DNA of 64,000 nucleotides from Loxodes magnus (lineage: Eukaryota; Ciliophora; Karyorelictea; Loxodida; Loxodidae), in the NCBI GenBank assembly GCA_946699065.1, contig CAMPDV010001717.1, positions 1 through 64,000 of the forward strand. Direction: 5' to 3'. Each line of letters opens with the position of its first letter. Positions within the stretch are counted from its first letter, which is position 1. The notes beneath the pieces are model-generated. The model was not told where the DNA came from. It worked only from the letters and a program-made list of their open reading frames with translations, and did not search any database. The position numbers and the translations under genes are program-made. This document shows, one piece after another, positions 10,270 through 21,311 of this stretch.

Positions 10270-11490
10270 TTTTATAGATTAAGACAAGTATTAAAAAAGC
10301 AAAAAAAGTAATTGAATATCTGTAAACTTAATTAATTTGTAAATTTGTATACTTTCTTGCTTAAAATAAGAATTATTATAAATATAACTATAAATATAAG
10401 TTTTAAACAAAACAAATTAAATATGAAATTATTATTTCATAAGTAAAAGAATACTATTTCTCTGAATGATAAATATTAAATTAATCAAATTTTTATCTTT
10501 ATTTTAATTATTAATTCAATTATTATTTTATCGCTATATCTTAAATTTATTACTCTCTGTTATAAATTCAATAATTAAACTATTCAATTCAATTTATCAT
10601 TATAGAGAAACAGAATGGTTTAAGTTATAAAATACCTTTTAAATAAAAAGTTTCCATTACATTATTTTATTTAATTCTTTAATTTAATCAAATTATATTC
10701 AAATACTTAATTTCATTTATAACCTTAATTATTATATTTTAGATAGAAAAGCTATAAAGCTTTAATAGTATCTATATAAAATTTATTTTTATTAAGATAA
10801 TACAAATATTAATTCTTTTATAATAAATTTTAGTATAGCTAAAGTAATTTTTATTGACTATGTTCATCATTATTTAATCTTTATAAAATTATATAGTTAT
10901 TTTAAAAATTATATCTTTATAACTTTTATTATAGTTTTTTATTAAATTAACTAATTTATAATAAGTCACCTGCTAAAAATGTTTTAATATAAATCTTCTA
11001 CTTTAATTAAAATACTTCATTTTATTTATGTTTAAAACTTAATACTTCATTTCTCATTTTGCTTCATCTCTTCTTCTACACTATATCTTCGCTTATCAAA
11101 TTTTTTTCTTTCTTTACCTCTAATTATTTTTATTTTATTATTTTAAGTTTTAATATAATTGTTAGAAAATTAATAAATTCTATTAAAAATAAAAAAAATT
11201 AAGATAAAATATTTGGTTTGCTTATGAACTCAGTATATGAATTTCAAAAATAATTTTATTTGCAATAGGTATCAAGATGCAACTCAAATCTATGCAGCAT
11301 AATTACCAAATGATTATTAATCTTTTCCCCTGATATTATAATAGGAATTTAACTTAAATCCATTTTCTGCCAAACATTTGCTTAAAATTTTTTGTTGGCT
11401 CTTCTTCAAGCATCTTCAGTACATTGTTATTTTAATATCTTTTTATTAATATTTTTCCTTAAGGCGTAATAAATAAACTATTGAGTCATT
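10270..11490. other. AT-rich gene-free stretch
   Basis: Between A3 and the ORF1 element at 11.5 kb. Near 11215-11235 there is a short resemblance (TTTGGTTTGCTTA) to the start of repeat R3 at 63490. Otherwise nothing is supported. Confidence 0.35.
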
Positions 11491-11491
11491 A

Positions 11492-11955
11492 TCATTATTT
11501 CATGCTTTCGACTTCTTGTTTTCGAAAGAATTTTCGATAGTTCTTTTCAAAATGCTCAGACATATAACAAAACAAGCATTATTGTATTATTTTTGACTAA
11601 CATTTGATGATTGGTTCGATCTTTGGTTCAACATCCATAGAATCATTCTGAGACAAATTCTCAAAAACAGGCCTTCTGTTGATTCTATGAATTAGTATAA
11701 ATTCTGCTCAGTTTGCTCTATTCGTATGTTTGTAGCTTGTATCTGAGGTCTATCGCTTATCTCTTTTTTAAATATTCATTTTCTTATTTGATTAAGGACA
11801 TGCTAGATATGAAATTTACCCTTAAAACTCTATAGCTGTTCTGAGAAATTTTGTTTTCATGTTGCATTATTTTAAGCTCCTTTAAATTAATTTCTAAGAG
11901 CTTTTAGATTGAATGATTTCCTTAAATTTTATACTTTTTGTGATAGACTTTCCAT
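11492..11955 (-). pseudogene. ORF1-type retroelement protein (coiled coil, damaged zinc knuckle)
   Basis: Read from ATG 11955: MESLSQKVQNLRKSFNLKA and a Gln/Lys-rich stretch that could form a coiled coil. After one frameshift comes CLFC-YMSE-H-FEKN-Y, a CCHC knuckle whose last Cys is Tyr (TAT instead of TGT). The frame then closes at TGA 11492-11494. Such coiled-coil plus knuckle proteins are ORF1 (nucleic-acid-binding) proteins of non-LTR retrotransposons. No reverse-transcriptase frame follows, so this is an ORF1-only or truncated element. It is broken by the frameshift and the lost Cys. Confidence 0.55.
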
Positions 11956-12204
11956 TTTTCAATAAAATAATAATTTTAATTTTAAATTTTAATCTTTAAA
12001 TTAAATGTTAATTTTTTGAATCAAGTCTTTATATAAGAAAATATTTTGGACCATACTATTTTTTTGATCTAATAACTAAACAGATTACAACTGTGATTAA
12101 ATTGATAAGCAAAACCTTAGTAACAAAGAAGATTTGCTAATAAACAACAGTCATTCCCTTCAAAAGCATTTCCATGCTGATAGCATTTTTCTTTTACTAT
12201 ATCA

Positions 12205-12221
12205 AATATTTAAGTTTCTAA
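12205..12221. repeat. Target-site duplication, copy 1 (17 bp)
   Basis: AATATTTAAGTTTCTAA, repeated exactly at 12526-12542 on the other side of the SINE. It is part of the Kelch-like A4 gene. Confidence 0.85.
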
Positions 12222-12525
12222 TAATTAAAAAGATGGTGGGAGCTGAGATTGACCTTCTGAATCATACTTTCTGGTTTTATGGCTAGGAACAAGTTCCTTT
12301 CCTGTCGTTGAGAAAGTCCCTGGTCAAAGTCAACCTTTGCAAGGGAACGCCTTCCTCTTGATTATCCACTCCTGGTAGGGGCTTGAAGCCTGGCTGCCCA
12401 TAGCGATGGAGCTCCCTGGCAGCTGCTTTTCGAAAGCAACAGGATATCCCCGTTATCCCATGAAGGGAATGTTGGGGTCGTTAAACTGGAAGAAGTTGCA
12501 GTCCAAAATTCTTTAAGTTGAAATT
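12222..12525 (-). mobile_element. SINE-like element S3, copy 1 (about 304 bp, GC-rich)
   Basis: About 50% G+C against roughly 20% around it. Orientation is set by alignment to 25658-25963 (+). On the minus strand it starts with AATTTCAACTTAAAGAATTT and ends CCATCTTTTTAATTAT next to the duplication. It contains a hairpin GGATA-ACGGGGA-TATCC. No protein reading is conserved between the two copies in a way that suggests coding. The exact 17-bp duplication shows target-primed insertion with little subsequent decay. Confidence 0.8.
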
Positions 12526-12542
12526 AATATTTAAGTTTCTAA
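12526..12542. repeat. Target-site duplication, copy 2 (17 bp)
   Basis: Exact second copy of AATATTTAAGTTTCTAA. See 12205-12221. Confidence 0.85.
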
Positions 12543-13461
12543 AAATTTATTCCAGTTATTATAAACTAGTATAGATTGCTTACTTGGTAAATCAGAAGTC
12601 ATAGTAGTAGATTTAGCAGGTAAATATGCATTTATTTCTTCTCATTGGTTGTCTTTTATTTGAAATCTTCTTATTATATTAAGATATTTTTGCTAAGAGT
12701 GATTTCCTCCAAAAACGAACACATAAGGTAGATTTATATTTACTCCAAAACCTCATAACTTTTGTTCATTTAGAAACATATCTTAAATTTAAATAGACTT
12801 TTATATTTGATTAAAATTAAGCATTTCACATGAATTTGAAAATAATCCACTAAGAAAAAATATTTATTCTTAGTTAAAAGCAACTCCATGCTATCCCCTT
12901 TCAAATTACATTTAACTTTCTTCACATTTCTCTAAATTATAAAAGGTCAGTCTCTTCGATTAATCTCCACCAGAAATTATCAAATTGTTTTCATTTACCT
13001 GTAATACTCGTGTATAATTTGAACTAAGAGCCTCTATTTGCTTTGGGGATTGTTTTACTCTTTATTACTTTATATCATACTCATATAAGCAACTGGATGA
13101 GCAGAGAAAAGTCTTATAAACTTTGATATAATCATAAGTTAAATTTGGACAGACTTCATATTTAACATTTCTTAATCCTATCTTTTAGAAATTATAATTT
13201 CAGTTTTTATAGTTTTAACTAAGAGTTTTCCTAAGAAAAATGATTTTAACTACATTTAACTATTTACTGGATTTGAAAAGCTCTTGATCCATTTTTATAA
13301 ATAATTATAAATATTAAGCAAACTAATGAAATATATTATTTTAATACTTCACTATTTATTTTATTTTTTACTAGCTTCTAATTTAAATACTTAGTTTATA
13401 ATATATTAATAGTTTAATTACTTTATCTTTATCAATCTCTTTTTAATGGTAACTTTTATGA

Positions 13462-14160
13462 CTCAAAGTAATCCTAAACCTCTAGGAAGTGGTCAGGAAG
13501 CTCAGGAAGGAGAACGAGAAGCTATCACAGCAGTTTCAGCATGGATTGCAAGATACTTTAGACCTCAGAATGGCTAACAAGGAAAGGGAGATTGATTCCC
13601 TATGGAAGTATCAGCAGGAGCAGTTTAACCAGACTAAACCTTAAGTGGAAAGGATACAAGATTAGAGTCAGCAGATAGAAAACATCTTGTAAAATCAGAG
13701 AAGCTAACAGATCCCATTAGAATAGATAAATTCTGATAAGATGGAGATTGAGAAGAATCCTCAGCAAGAAAAAATAATTGAACCAAAACTCAAGATTTAG
13801 AAATTATGCTACTACTGTAAAAGTAAATGACACCTTTGGAAGAATTGTAACGAATTTAGAAAAGTCAGGGAGAAATCTAAGAAATAATTATAATAATAAA
13901 TAAGGAAAAAGAAAAATTAGATTGGTGCAACGAAAAAGGTTTATTTTACAGATTTAAGAAGATCTTTGAACAAAAAGGACCAGAAGAATTAATTTGAATT
14001 GATAACGGAAGGAGAAATAGAATTAGGAATACAAGACTCACGAGTGCTAGGGCTCGTAAAAAACTAGATTTAAACTCCAAAACTTTTATTAAGTGGTTAT
14101 CGGTTAGACACCACAGATACTTAAAAAAAATCTAAGATTATAGAGTGCGTAGCACTATGA
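13462..14160 (+). CDS. ORF1-type retroelement protein with CCHC zinc knuckle (5' truncated)
   Basis: Open from just after a TGA at 13459 to TGA 14158-14160, 232 codons, with no start codon, so the element is 5' truncated. Residues 1-80 are a Leu/Gln/Glu/Lys-rich coiled coil (LRKENEKLSQQFQHGLQDTL). At about 114-127 lies C-YY-C-KSKW-H-LWKN-C, a perfect CX2CX4HX4C knuckle. Its first Trp is TGA (13828-13830) and its second is TGG. A basic Lys/Gln tail follows. The protein presumably binds element RNA and shapes ribonucleoprotein. The diverged copy at 43.8-44.4 kb (-) shares coil, knuckle and the C-terminal GYRLDT segment. There is no reverse transcriptase beside it. Confidence 0.7.
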
Positions 14161-14185
14161 TAGCGCGCAGCTCTTTTAATATTAA
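14131..14185 (-). repeat. GC hairpin tail of S1 type (minus orientation)
   Basis: On the minus strand reads AAGAGCTGCGC...GTGCTACGCACTCTATAATC, matching the 3' end of the S1 SINEs at 8822 and 28971. It overlaps the end of the ORF1 frame and abuts the broken end of Kelch-like fragment B1. Confidence 0.6.
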
Positions 14186-14204
14186 TAATAATAGTAAAAA
14201 TAAG

Positions 14205-14363
14205 TGAGACATTTCTAGAATCTTTAAGATTAGAACAGAGTTCGTATTTAGTAACTCCTATTCCAAATTTACCAAATATTTAATTTCCATTATATTTTTG
14301 AGCGTTTCTTAATAGTTATCTTAGGAATAAAATCTTAATAAGTTAGTTATCTTACCAAGACAT
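14205..14363 (-). pseudogene. Kelch-like family B fragment B1 (N-terminus only)
   Basis: The first 53 codons of family B are present: MSW then DNQLIKILFLRQLLR, then the conserved FGKFGIGVTKYELCSNLKDSRN. It stops abruptly at the hairpin tail at 14205. Upstream, around 14400-14430, lies a decayed form of the family B promoter box. The rest of the gene is missing. Confidence 0.75.
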
Positions 14364-15440
14364 TTATTTTTATAAAATTATGGAAAATAATAAAAATTTA
14401 AGTAAATTAACGCAATTACACATATATAGATAGTTAAATTTAATAATAATTAAATTTATAAATAAATGCTTTAATTATTAGTAATTAAAAGAAATATACT
14501 TAATTCTTAAAAATTAATATTATTAAAAATAGACAAAGGAATGACGGTTGGAATATTTTTAATTTACTAAATATACCTGAAAATCTAAAAATGTTTCTAG
14601 CTTAAGTAAACATTTTTGAAGGTAACGCATTTGATGATTATCAGGAACAAATAGGCGAAGTTTATGATAATAGAGTATGCTATCATTACTCATAATGATT
14701 CCTTTTTGCTTAAACTAATAAGCAAGATTCATGATTATATTTATAATATTCCATTCAGAGTAAGAAGTATGGCAAAAATTAAGTTGTGCTTAAAGACTGA
14801 AAATGAATAATTATAATTTAAGCATATATTAAACTAAATAAGATAATCAAAGTAAAAAAGTTTATATAATCACTTCATAATAAATCTTTGCAAGCTATTA
14901 AATGCATGCTTCATTTATACTTGTTATATAAAAATGATAATATTTCTTATAAAGGAAAAGATAAAGATTCTTAAATATTAACTATTAAAAGAAATATAAA
15001 AATTAAAAAGATAAAATAAAGTTTAAGATATTTATATAATCTTTTTAGGACTAAGCTATACTTTAAAATAAATTAATCAAATCATTTAAAATAAAATAAT
15101 AAATCATTATTATAAGAATAGACTATTTCAAATAAATAAATGAGGCTAAGGTGCTCTATAATTTTTTCTAATCAAATTATTTTATATTTGAGTAAGATAT
15201 CTAAATTATAATAAATATTTCAATTTGATATTTAAAAATATGCTGAAAATTAATAATTTAAATTAATATATTTTTAAAAGGTAAAATCTATTAGTTAAAA
15301 TAGCATTTAATATAAAAATTAGAGAATTAGATAAATTTTAGGATTAATATTTTATTAAAGAATAAATTATCACAATCTAAAATTAATATTTTATTAAATT
15401 CATATCTTTTTTCTTATTCACGAAATTTAAAATATATCCT
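14364..15440. other. Gene-free stretch
   Basis: AT-rich. Apart from the decayed family B promoter box, no gene is supported. The tract near 14590-14700 has slightly higher information content but no recognised motif. Confidence 0.35.
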
Positions 15441-15463
15441 TTTTTAACAAAAATGGATTTTTT

Positions 15464-15838
15464 TTAATTGTAAAAAATGTTTTTAAGCAGGATTCTCTTA
15501 AAGAAATCTCAACTTCTGCTTATTTAAATACTCAGTTAGATAAATTAAAACAATGAAAAAGTGGTTAGGAGAAGTAAATTTTTAAGTTTTTTATGCTGTA
15601 AATTCAGCAGAGATCTACTGTTCGATTATTTGGTCACCTATTTGGCAAAAGATATCCAAGTAATGCAAGAGCAAAGCTTTGGAAATACTTTATAGGCTAA
15701 CCTGAAAGAAATGTGGTAATAATAAAAAAGTCAATCTAAATTGCGATTAGAAAATTTATTTAACTGAAAAATAATTTCAAGGTGACGTATATTTAGTTAA
15801 AGACAGAAGAAAATAAATTGAGATTAAAAGAAAGATGA
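15464..15838 (+). CDS. Unknown basic protein, possible ORF
   Basis: A frame with a non-random mix of residues runs from about 15464 to TGA 15836-15838 (about 120 codons). One TGA is read as Trp (LKQ-W-KSG). The central part reads STVRLFGHLFGKRYPSNARAKLW and is richer in Arg, Gly, Pro and Ala than chance A/T-rich frames. A possible start, ATGGATTTTTTTT at 15454, is one base out of frame across a T run, so either the gene is frameshifted or the start is elsewhere. I do not recognise the family, and no second copy is in the window. Confidence 0.35.
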
Positions 15839-15889
15839 CTTGAGTATTGTACTAAATAAAGAATTTTTTTTAAAAAAAATCTAAGATAA

Positions 15890-16205
15890 ATAAATATATA
15901 TTTGAAAAATTAATATTTATTAAATCTTATTAAAGAAAAAATAAAAATTTACAAGAACTTTTACTTAAAACTTTAAACTTGAATAGTATCCAGGTTTTTA
16001 TTGACATTTTTTAAGTATGATAAAGTCATGTTGATCCTTTATAAATAAGGATAGCGTTATTTTATTATTATTATAAAAGTGTTAAAGAGTATTTTTTTTA
16101 AATAAAACATTAAAACTGAAATTATTATATTGATTATATTTGATTTAACTTAAAATAAGATTTAAAATAATATTTAAGGTTAATTTTAAATTTAATGTCA
16201 ATTTT
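15890..16205. other. AT-rich gene-free stretch
   Basis: Between the unknown ORF and the A5 fragment. Nothing recognised. Confidence 0.4.
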
Positions 16206-16209
16206 TCAA

Positions 16210-16700
16210 TCAAGTTTCTTTTGAAGTAAATGCTAAGGACCATATTCCTTTTTTTTTCGTATATAAAAAGATTACAAGAGTTATTAAACTGATAGACATA
16301 ACTTTATTATTTATGAGAATTTGTTATTAGACAATTTCCATTTCCTTGAAAACCATTTCCATGCAAATAACATTTTTCTTTTACTATATCAAAAATTTAA
16401 GTTTCTAAATTACTATTCCAGTTGTTATAAACTAAAAGAGATTGCTTACTTGGCATATCAGAAGACATTGTAGTATTCTTAGCAGGTAAAATTTCGCTTA
16501 TTTCTTCTCATTATTTGTTTTTTATTTGAAATCTTCTTATTTTATTCAGAAATAATTAAGAGCTAAGTCCTCCAAAAACTCAGACATAAGGTAATTTTAT
16601 TTCTAATCCAAATCCTCATAATTTTTTGTCATCCTATAATATATCTTGAATTTAGATTAAATTTTATCTTTATTTTAGATTTATCAGTTCACAAGAATTT
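16210..16700 (-). pseudogene. Kelch-like family A fragment A5 (C-terminal half)
   Basis: The C-terminal half of family A, ending in the conserved FTSKET-TGA (16210-16212). The tracts MSSDMPSKQSLLVYNNW and YQFNNSCNLFIYE are clear, with the preceding VFGG-like blade. The sequence loses family similarity near 16700, so about 160 N-terminal codons are missing. TGA is used as Trp in one blade. Confidence 0.75.
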
Positions 16701-17255
16701 TATAGTTTAATTTATTTATACGATGATAAAATTTTAATTTATATTTTTCAATCATTTTATATGAATTTCTTCTAAAGAAAAAAAATTACAAATTTAATTT
16801 ATTATTTACAGAAATTTAGAAAAAAACATAATTTATTTAAATTTAGATTTTAAAATGTAAATATAGATTAATATTGATTAAATTTATTATTAAATAAGAG
16901 CAGTTATAAAATTAAAAATTATATAATACATATTTTTATTTTTTAAAGATGTTTTACAAATTAAATCATTATTATTTATTTATTTAATGGTATTAAAAAA
17001 TTTATTTTATTTATTAAAGAGAATAATTAATTTGATGCTAATTATAAAAATTATTTTATTAATAACTTTATCAGAAATATAATATAGGAAAGTGATTAAA
17101 AAACATAATATTAAATAAACAATGAAACAATACTATTTAAATTAAAAGTTAATAAAGTATTTAATTTATTTATATGATAAATTATACAATAATATAATTA
17201 AAAAATTATAATGCTTTTTTGATATTTTGCTTAAAAATAATTTTTATTAATAAAA
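16701..17255. other. AT-rich gene-free stretch with family A leader
   Basis: No gene. The last 50 bases (TTGATATTTT then TATTAATAAAAATGG) match the leader of A11 at 58090-58128. Confidence 0.4.
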
Positions 17256-18386
17256 ATGGATCAAGAGGTTTTCAAATCCAGTAAATAACTAAATGTAGTT
17301 AGGATCGTTTTTCTTAGAAAAATTCTTAGATAAAACTAAAAAAATTGAAATTATAGTTTCTAAAAAATAGGATTAGGAAACATAAAATACGAAATCTGTC
17401 CAAACTTTGCCTACGATCATATCAAGGTTTATAAAACTTTCCTTTATAATTCCTGTATCTTATATGAGTATGATATAAAGCAAAAATTAATAGATAAATC
17501 CTCAAAAGAAATATAATCTCTTAGTTATAATTTTACACGAGTATCACAATTAAATGAAAATAACTTGATAATTTCTGGTGGAGAGTAATCATAAAGGCTG
17601 ACCTTTTATAACTTATAGAATTGTGAAGAAAGTTAAATGAAATTTGAAAGGGGACTACATGGAGTTGCTTTTGACTAAAATTAAATGTTTTTCCTTAGTG
17701 GGTTAAGGACAAATTCTTGTGAAGTTCTTAATCTTAAATAACGATAAAGTGTAACTTAAATTCAAGATATGTTCCAGTGTGATAATTATTTATGAGGATT
17801 TGGAGCTAATATAAAACCGCCTTATGTCTATGTTTTTGGAGGAGTTAATTCTTAAGAAAAATATCAAAATAAAATAAGAAAATTACAAGTAAAAAACAAT
17901 AAATGAGAAAAGGTGAGGGAATTTTTGCCTGCAAATACTACTACTATGACTTCTGATTTACCAAATAAGCAATCTATTTTAGTTTATAATAACTGGAATA
18001 AATTTTTAGAAACTTAAATTTTTGATATAGTAAAAGAAAAATGCTATAAGCATGGAAACATTTTTGAAGGAAATGATTATTGCTTAGTAGCAAATCCTTA
18101 TTAGTAATAAAGTTTCGTATATCAGTTTAATCATATTTGTAATCTTTTTATTTACGAAATAAAAAAAGGAGTGTGGTTCAAACATTCACCTTAAATGGGG
18201 AATAAAAAATTAATTTAATTTAAATTAAATTTAAAATTCTTACTATTAAATATTTATTTCAGCTTAAATTTTACCTTTAATTAAGAATTAATTTTTCTTA
18301 TTATAATTGAACTAAATTTAAACACTCTTTAGATTCAAAATTTTTACGTCAGAAGAAATTTGATTAAAAAATTTATAATAAATTGA
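17256..18386 (+). CDS. Kelch-like protein, family A copy A6 (open, usual stop lost)
   Basis: The family frame is intact from MDQEVFKSSKQLNVVRIVF through GLGNIKYEICPNF, VWGF-like and YVYVFGG blades, YNNWNKFLETQIFDIVKEKC and YQFNHICNLFIYEIKKGVWF. TGA stands for Trp in codon 31 and in two blades. The usual terminal TGA, expected at 18204-18206, is AAA here. The next in-frame TGA is 18384-18386, adding about 60 residues of A/T-driven sequence. Either the protein has a useless tail, or termination occurs at one of the TAA codons just after 18209, which would favour a table-28-like code. Fold and role as for A2. Confidence 0.75.
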
Positions 18387-18389
18387 AAT

Positions 18390-19710
18390 TAAAAATAAAA
18401 ATTATTTCAGCCTTTAATGAATTCAAAGATAACGAATAATATAATAATTTTAATATTTTACACTTTCTTTACTTTGTAATTTTTCAATTAAAAAATATAG
18501 ATTGATTTGTTAATTTCACTAATTAAAATTTAAAGAATATGCTTTATATACTTTTTAGTAGGTAGAAGTTAATTAAATGATTCATTTAATTAAGTTTCAA
18601 ATTTTTAATAAAAAAAGTAAGTTAATAATTGAAAATTTTAAGAAAAATATTTTATCATTTCTATTTTTAATTTATTATTGCGTCAGATTTTTTAAAATAG
18701 TTTTTTTATGTAATTTAATATTAATATTGATTTGTAAAAAATATATTTCTATAAATTTTATCTTTTAACTAAATTATTCCTTAAATGAAATAAAATTTTA
18801 AAAGTATTTATTATAATCACGATTTTTATATTAATAGTTTTTTATTATTGATTATGTTAACATATTATTTTTTAAAGATTTAAAATAAATATTTTATTTT
18901 TTCAAGCTTGCTTTATTATTCTACTTCTGTTTTATGGAGTATTTATTCACCTTATATTAATTAATTATACCTTTATTTAAATTTTAAAATATAGAAATTT
19001 TTTAATTTATTAGTCAAATTTTTTATTTATCTAGTCCATTTTCTTTATGAGAATCAATTATGTATATTGATTATTTTTTAAATATACCTAGTGAAGAATT
19101 GACCTCACTAAACTAAAATTAAAAATTAGCCTATTATTCAACAACTTACATGTTAGAACCCTTAACGAATTTTTTTAATTACTTAATTTAAACTAATTTT
19201 AATCCCTCTTTTTTGAGTTATTATAATAGATAAAACAAATTCGATCTTTGTATAAATATGTATAAGTATGTAAAAATGATAATATATCTTAATGTTACTA
19301 TCTCTTAACTATTTCTCACAACTAAAAAAATTGCTTCTGTTCATTCAAAAATAATATAAGTAATCATTTAGAACTTTTCATATATATAATTTCATGATTA
19401 AAACTATTTATAATTTAGTATTAATTAAGGTAAAAAATGTTTATCGAAAATTTTTACATTTAATGTTAAATAAAAATTTATAAATTAATTTTTATTGAAA
19501 GGTTTATTCAAATAATTAAAAATAGTTCTGACTAAATTAAAAATTTTAAATTATTTTAATTTTAAATTAGTTGTAATTAACCAATTAATAAAATATCAAT
19601 AATTTTAAATTTTAATTTAATTTAAATATTTATTAATTATATTTATGTGTGACTTTATTATTTTATCTTCTTACATTTATTTATAACTAAACTAAATGAA
19701 AATAAACTTA
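18390..19710. other. AT-rich gene-free stretch
   Basis: No gene or repeat supported. Short frames here (for example 18577-18768) have only Phe/Ile/Lys/Asn composition and no relatives. Confidence 0.45.
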
Positions 19711-19713
19711 TTC

Positions 19714-20485
19714 ATTTTTTGGGATTTTCAAGCCAACCAGAGCAGCCGATTTTTCTGCGTGATCAGGATCGATCAATTACAACATTGATCTTCTTAACAA
19801 TTCTATTTCTGGATTATATAATCATTTTTTTATATAATTTTCTATTCCGTACAAAATATCTTTATATATTATTGTAATTGCCTCTTTCTAATTCGTTTCT
19901 TTCTTCTCAGTCAGCCCTTTATCTTTTATAAATAGCTAATATTTTTGATAGAAATACTTTTCACTTCTACAGAAGTAGCACTTCATCTTTGTTGCCTTGC
20001 TAATTTTTTCAGATATCAAGGGTCAGTGATATTCTCTAATTCCATCTTGTTTTCTACTAATAATGAGTTATTTCTTTAATCTATTTGTTTAACTTTATGT
20101 TAAAATCTATATTATTTTTTCACTGATTCTTTTATTTATCTAGTTCTTGATGCTTTCTTTATAGATCAAAGTTTAACTACTCTAATATTTAGATATGCTT
20201 CAAAAGGTGTTTAATTCTCTTTTGAGACACGATTCTTGATTATATTTTTTCTTAGATGTTTAGGTTTTCCATTAGCGTTTTTTTTATCTTTTTTAGTCTT
20301 ATAATATCTTCCTGGAGATTCAGCACCACTTTGACTAGCTAATCTTAGTTTATCTGCTCTATGGCGAGGAATTCCGATAATTCTTGAAGTAATATATTTT
20401 TGCCTATTTCTAGTTTTTCTTCAGAAACAGGAGATTCAATTGTATGAGCAGCCATCTTGTCTGTTTTTTATCAAGTCTTAGACAT
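19714..20485 (-). pseudogene. ORF1-type retroelement protein, frameshifted, knuckle decayed
   Basis: From ATG 20485 or 20455 the frame reads MAAHTIESPVSEEKLEIGKN, then LVKVVLNLQEDIIRLKK, a coiled-coil start shared with the element at 43.8 kb (LIKVVLNLQKEVRKLRK). Towards 19980 a second frame shows C-YF-C-RSEK-Y-FYQK-Y, a CCHC knuckle in which His and the last Cys are both TAT (Tyr). The same frame then stays open to about 19714 with LLRRSMLQLIDPDHAEKSAA-like sequence. The C-terminal part lacks the RT motifs. Upstream, at 20870-21010, is a leader resembling that of the 43.8-kb element. Confidence 0.55.
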
Positions 20486-20869
20486 TCTAGAATATTGCTT
20501 ACTCCTACTTTTTGGGAGCAAGAAGTCCTTTCAATTTTCAACTAATTTTTCCTCTTTTCAATATTTTTAATTAAATTAAGAAAAATGAGATTAAATAAAA
20601 ATATTTAATTATAACCTGTCTATTTTATATTAAAATAAAGTATATTTTCATTTCTAAGCAGTTTATACTTAATTCTATAAATATTAAGAAGAGAAAATAC
20701 TTAAATTATGATTTATATGTGATCAGGCTTTCTTGCAAATAAAATATCTAGTATACCTTTATTGAATATTAATAATTCTATTTAAAAAAGGAAATCATAA
20801 ATTAAAAATTAATATAACTAATATTTTATATTAATTTAAGCTTTATTTCTGCCTATGTCCTTATGAAGA

Positions 20870-21015
20870 TGTTAAATCTAAGATTAGGGTTAAATTTTTG
20901 CTTGTTAGAAGGTTGGACTGATTTAAGTTAAGAAGTGAGTATTAAAGAAGTGGTGTCTCGCTTCCTCTCTTCTTTTGTCTTAGGAAGAGGTGGTAAAGAA
21001 GCCCTATCGAACGTC
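20870..21015 (-). promoter_or_regulatory. Conserved 5' leader of an ORF1-only element
   Basis: GC-richer tract, in + orientation AGGGTTA...GAAGTGGTGTCTCGCTTCC...GAAGAGGTGGTAAA. It resembles 44490-44580, which lies at the same relative place upstream of the 43.8-kb ORF1. It is probably the element's untranslated leader or internal promoter. The element's 5' end is likely near 21015. Confidence 0.4.
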
Positions 21016-21311
21016 TATTATGTTATTTTTTTGTAATAATTTATTATTAAATTTAAAATTTATTAATTATTCGAAGCTTTTACATATTTTTATCCCTATT
21101 TCATAACCAAATAAATTATATTATCCTATTGAATTGCTGTATATCATTTCTTTACTTAAAATAAGTTATAATATAGGATATTCACCAATTTAGTGAAGAC
21201 AATTTATTTCATAATCTATTAGTTATTCGAAATCATAAAATGTATTTCTCTTAAAATACTGTCATTCATTAAAAATGCAAATTTAATCTAACTTTTATAC
21301 GCATAAATTTT

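Larger units (their letters stand above)
12021..13292 (-). pseudogene. Kelch-like family A copy A4, disrupted by a SINE
   Basis: Start at 13292 (MDQELFKSSKQ) and stop TGA at 12021-12023 lie 1272 nt apart. The insertion plus one copy of its target duplication is 321 nt, leaving exactly 951 nt, the normal family length. Both halves read without a frameshift: the 5' part up to NWNKFLETQI and the 3' part from FDIVKEKC to the terminal KT-TGA. The gene was therefore intact when the SINE landed in the last quarter of the propeller. TGA serves as Trp at the usual places (KN-W-NYNF, KL-W-GFG, NQ-W-EEI). Read through the insertion the protein would be altered near codon 250. Confidence 0.85.

Noticed and set aside
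14590-14660. Possible Kelch fragment (NIFEGN)
   Set aside because: Only six residues match and neighbouring codons do not align with either family.
18577-18768. 63-aa plus-strand frame under the standard code
   Set aside because: Only Phe/Ile/Leu/Lys/Asn, no second copy, no motif; typical of A/T-rich DNA.
20885-20900. Telomere-like TTAGGGTTA
   Set aside because: A single partial unit within a conserved retroelement leader; no tandem array.
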